A stretch of 64,000 nt of DNA, taken from Ganoderma boninense. Taxonomy: Eukaryota; Basidiomycota; Agaricomycetes; Polyporales; Polyporaceae. This document shows, piece by piece, positions 62,534 to 64,000 of the stretch. Below the pieces are notes generated by a model. It was not told the origin of the DNA. It ran no database searches and saw nothing but the letters and a program-made list of their open reading frames with translations. The position numbers and the translations under genes are program-made. Every line of letters starts with the position of its first letter. Within the stretch, counting starts at the first letter, position 1. The stretch spans positions 3,309,394 through 3,373,393 of the forward strand of contig CM035310.1 of assembly GCA_002900995.3 (NCBI GenBank), in the 5' to 3' direction.

Positions 62534-63639
62534 ATGTCTGGTGAGCACCTGCTGGCCAAGCGCGCCTCACTTGGGGCTCCTTCCAGCTCTGCTTCATCTA
62601 CATCTTCCTTTGAGCGGCATGATGAATTCTGGCTTCCAGATGGAAACCTCATTCTCGTCGCGAACGAGACCACCGCGTTCCGCATCTATCGCTCGCTCAT
62701 CGCCTCCCAGTCGACCGTCTTCGAGGACATGTTTACCGCGTCTACATCAAACGATGACGAGCTCTACGAGGGATGTCCGGTCGTGCACTTGTCGGACTCC
62801 CCTCAAGACCCCGCTCATCTCCTCCGAGTGCTGCTTCCAAAGTCCCGACGGCTGTACGTCTCTTCATCCTCTCCCCTCACCATTGAGGGACAGTGTCTGA
62901 TCCCATCTTATGGTCTGACAGATATCACGGCACGAGTCCTGGCACGTTCCACGAGATCTCCGCCGTCATCCGCCTCGCGCACAAATACCATATCCAGGAC
63001 GTGCAGGACCAAGTCCTCGCCTCTCTCCGAACGTGCTTGTTTTCTCCCAACTTCGACGATTGGCACAAGCTGCCCACCTTGGAGTGTTTAAGATACACGG
63101 GCCCCACCGTAGCGATCGCCGTCGTGACCCTCGCCCGCCTCACTCGCTGCTCCCGGGGGCGCTCTACACCTGCGCCCATCTCGAGGGAAAGGTCCTCGAC
63201 GGCTGGGCGCGCGAGGACGGCACTGTCGAGCATCTGTCCATGGGGGACCTGCGGCGGTGTCTGAACGCCCACCGGGTGCTCGTGCTCGAGATGATGTCCT
63301 TGCCAGCGCGCATTCACATTGGACGGCCACGTCGAGGCATGCGCGACCGCGGCACGGTGCCGGCTCGCGTGCCAGCACGTGCTGGTGCGCATCATGAGCT
63401 CGGAGATGGCCCCGGGGAGGCGGGTGCTCTGGAGCTGGAACACCACCATCCAGCAGATGGCCGAGGGCAAGGACGGCGACGAGCTGACGGTCTGCAAGGC
63501 GTGCGAGAAGGTGCTGTTGGAGAGGAACCGGCGAGAGAGGTGGCTGCTTTGGAAGAAGCTGCCGGAGATATTTGATATCACGGTTGATGGTTGGGGGTCA
63601 GAAACGGGGGACGAGGGCGAGGGTACAACGAATGCCTAG
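62534..63639 (+). CDS. BTB/POZ copy o with a compensating frameshift pair
   Basis: Exon 1 (62534-62853): no strong basic tail (MSGEHLLAKRASLGAPSS), DEFWLPDGNLILVANETTA, RIYRSLIASQSTVFEDMF, CPVVHLSDSPQDPAHLLRV. The intron GTACGT to TGACAG is followed by exon 2 from 62922: FHEISAVIRLAHKYHIQDV, IAVVTLARL. There about ten bases are missing relative to copy m (near 63,145), putting LLPGALYTCAHLEGKVLDG and REDGTVEHLSMGDLRRCLN in another frame. A second change near 63,305 returns to the first frame for GHVEACATAARCRLAC, CKACEKVLLERNRRERWLL and W-K-K-L-P-E-I-F. At least the 10-base deletion is unlikely to be a base-calling slip. GTGAGT at 63652 follows the stop by 12 bases. Confidence 0.7.
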
Positions 63640-64000
63640 CAGCTCTATTTTGTGAGTGATTATGCCCTGAAGTGTGCCATCCTGATCTTACATCCATTCT
63701 TTGTTAGTCTCGAGCCCTCGAAATGCATCCTTTGGCGCGGCCGATCTAGTACTGTTTTTCCTCCTTGTACTTGTGAGTTAGGTCCTATTCTCGAGTGTAT
63801 TGCATTATACACTGTATAAGTGGCACCTCGTCGAGTCGGCACTTTCAAGTTCTAACCGCCATATTGCCCAGCTGAATAAACTATCTGGTGTGAGGTAGCA
63901 CTTCAGAGTGCGTATGTGCTGGATCAATTTAGGTTGAGGTATTGCAAAACTCGTTGCAGACTTACAATCCCGCCTAGCAGTCAAGTTTCAGGCTTGCGGC
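63640..64000. other. 3' flank of BTB copy o to window end
   Basis: Contains the post-stop GTGAGT donor at 63652 and otherwise no recognisable gene. Confidence 0.4.

Noticed and set aside
1..64000. CRISPR arrays, rRNA or tRNA genes, prokaryotic operons
   Set aside because: None seen; intron structure and gene families show eukaryotic nuclear DNA.

Overview
The window reads as nuclear DNA of a mushroom-forming basidiomycete (Agaricomycetes; a wood-decay polypore-like fungus is my inference). The grounds are GC-rich coding sequence cut by many 45-80 bp GT-AG introns, DUF6533 and DUF6534 membrane proteins, C-factor-like short-chain dehydrogenases in tandem, extracellular GH3 beta-glucosidases, a secreted double-psi beta-barrel protein and a Tad1-like LINE. 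I see no tRNA, rRNA or CRISPR. All exon joins are read by eye from splice signals and paralogue alignment.

Layout. 1-3.3 kb: three tandem minus-strand SDR genes (one cut by the window edge, one intact, one truncated). 5.0-6.5 kb: a DUF6533 membrane protein. 7.3-8.9 kb: an NmrA-like NAD(P)-binding protein. 9.3-14.6 kb: first block of BTB/POZ genes (three full length, one decayed). 15.3-16.4 kb: a minus-strand zinc-finger protein. 20.0-21.8 kb: an unrecognised membrane protein. 22.0-31.3 kb: two minus-strand GH3 beta-glucosidase genes made by a segmental duplication that also copied their 5' flanks. 31.6-36.7 kb: second BTB block (four copies, one a relic). 37.0-39.3 kb: an AT-rich, very intron-dense DUF6534 gene. 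41.0-47.0 kb: third BTB block (four copies). 47.5-48.0 kb: a small secreted barwin/RlpA-like protein. 50.06-59.56 kb: a LINE on the minus strand with a poly(A) tail and a perfect 16-bp target-site duplication. 59.9-63.6 kb: fourth BTB block (two long copies and a relic).

The dominant theme is a lineage-expanded BTB family with at least 14 copies or remnants. Each full copy has a basic N-terminal tail, a BTB domain in exon 1, one phase-2 intron at the same place, and a second exon ending in a conserved four-cysteine region with a C-x2-C...R-x-x-W-x-x-L-P-x-x-F signature. Two non-coding features recur: a GTCAC/CACGTG promoter module about 50-120 bp before the ATG, and a GTGAG(T/C) splice-donor-like site just after the stop codon. 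About half the copies carry single-base frameshifts, often in pairs that restore the frame. Both GH3 genes carry similar indels while the 5.27-kb LINE ORF2 is open throughout, so real decay and base-calling error in homopolymers must be separated before any copy is called dead.
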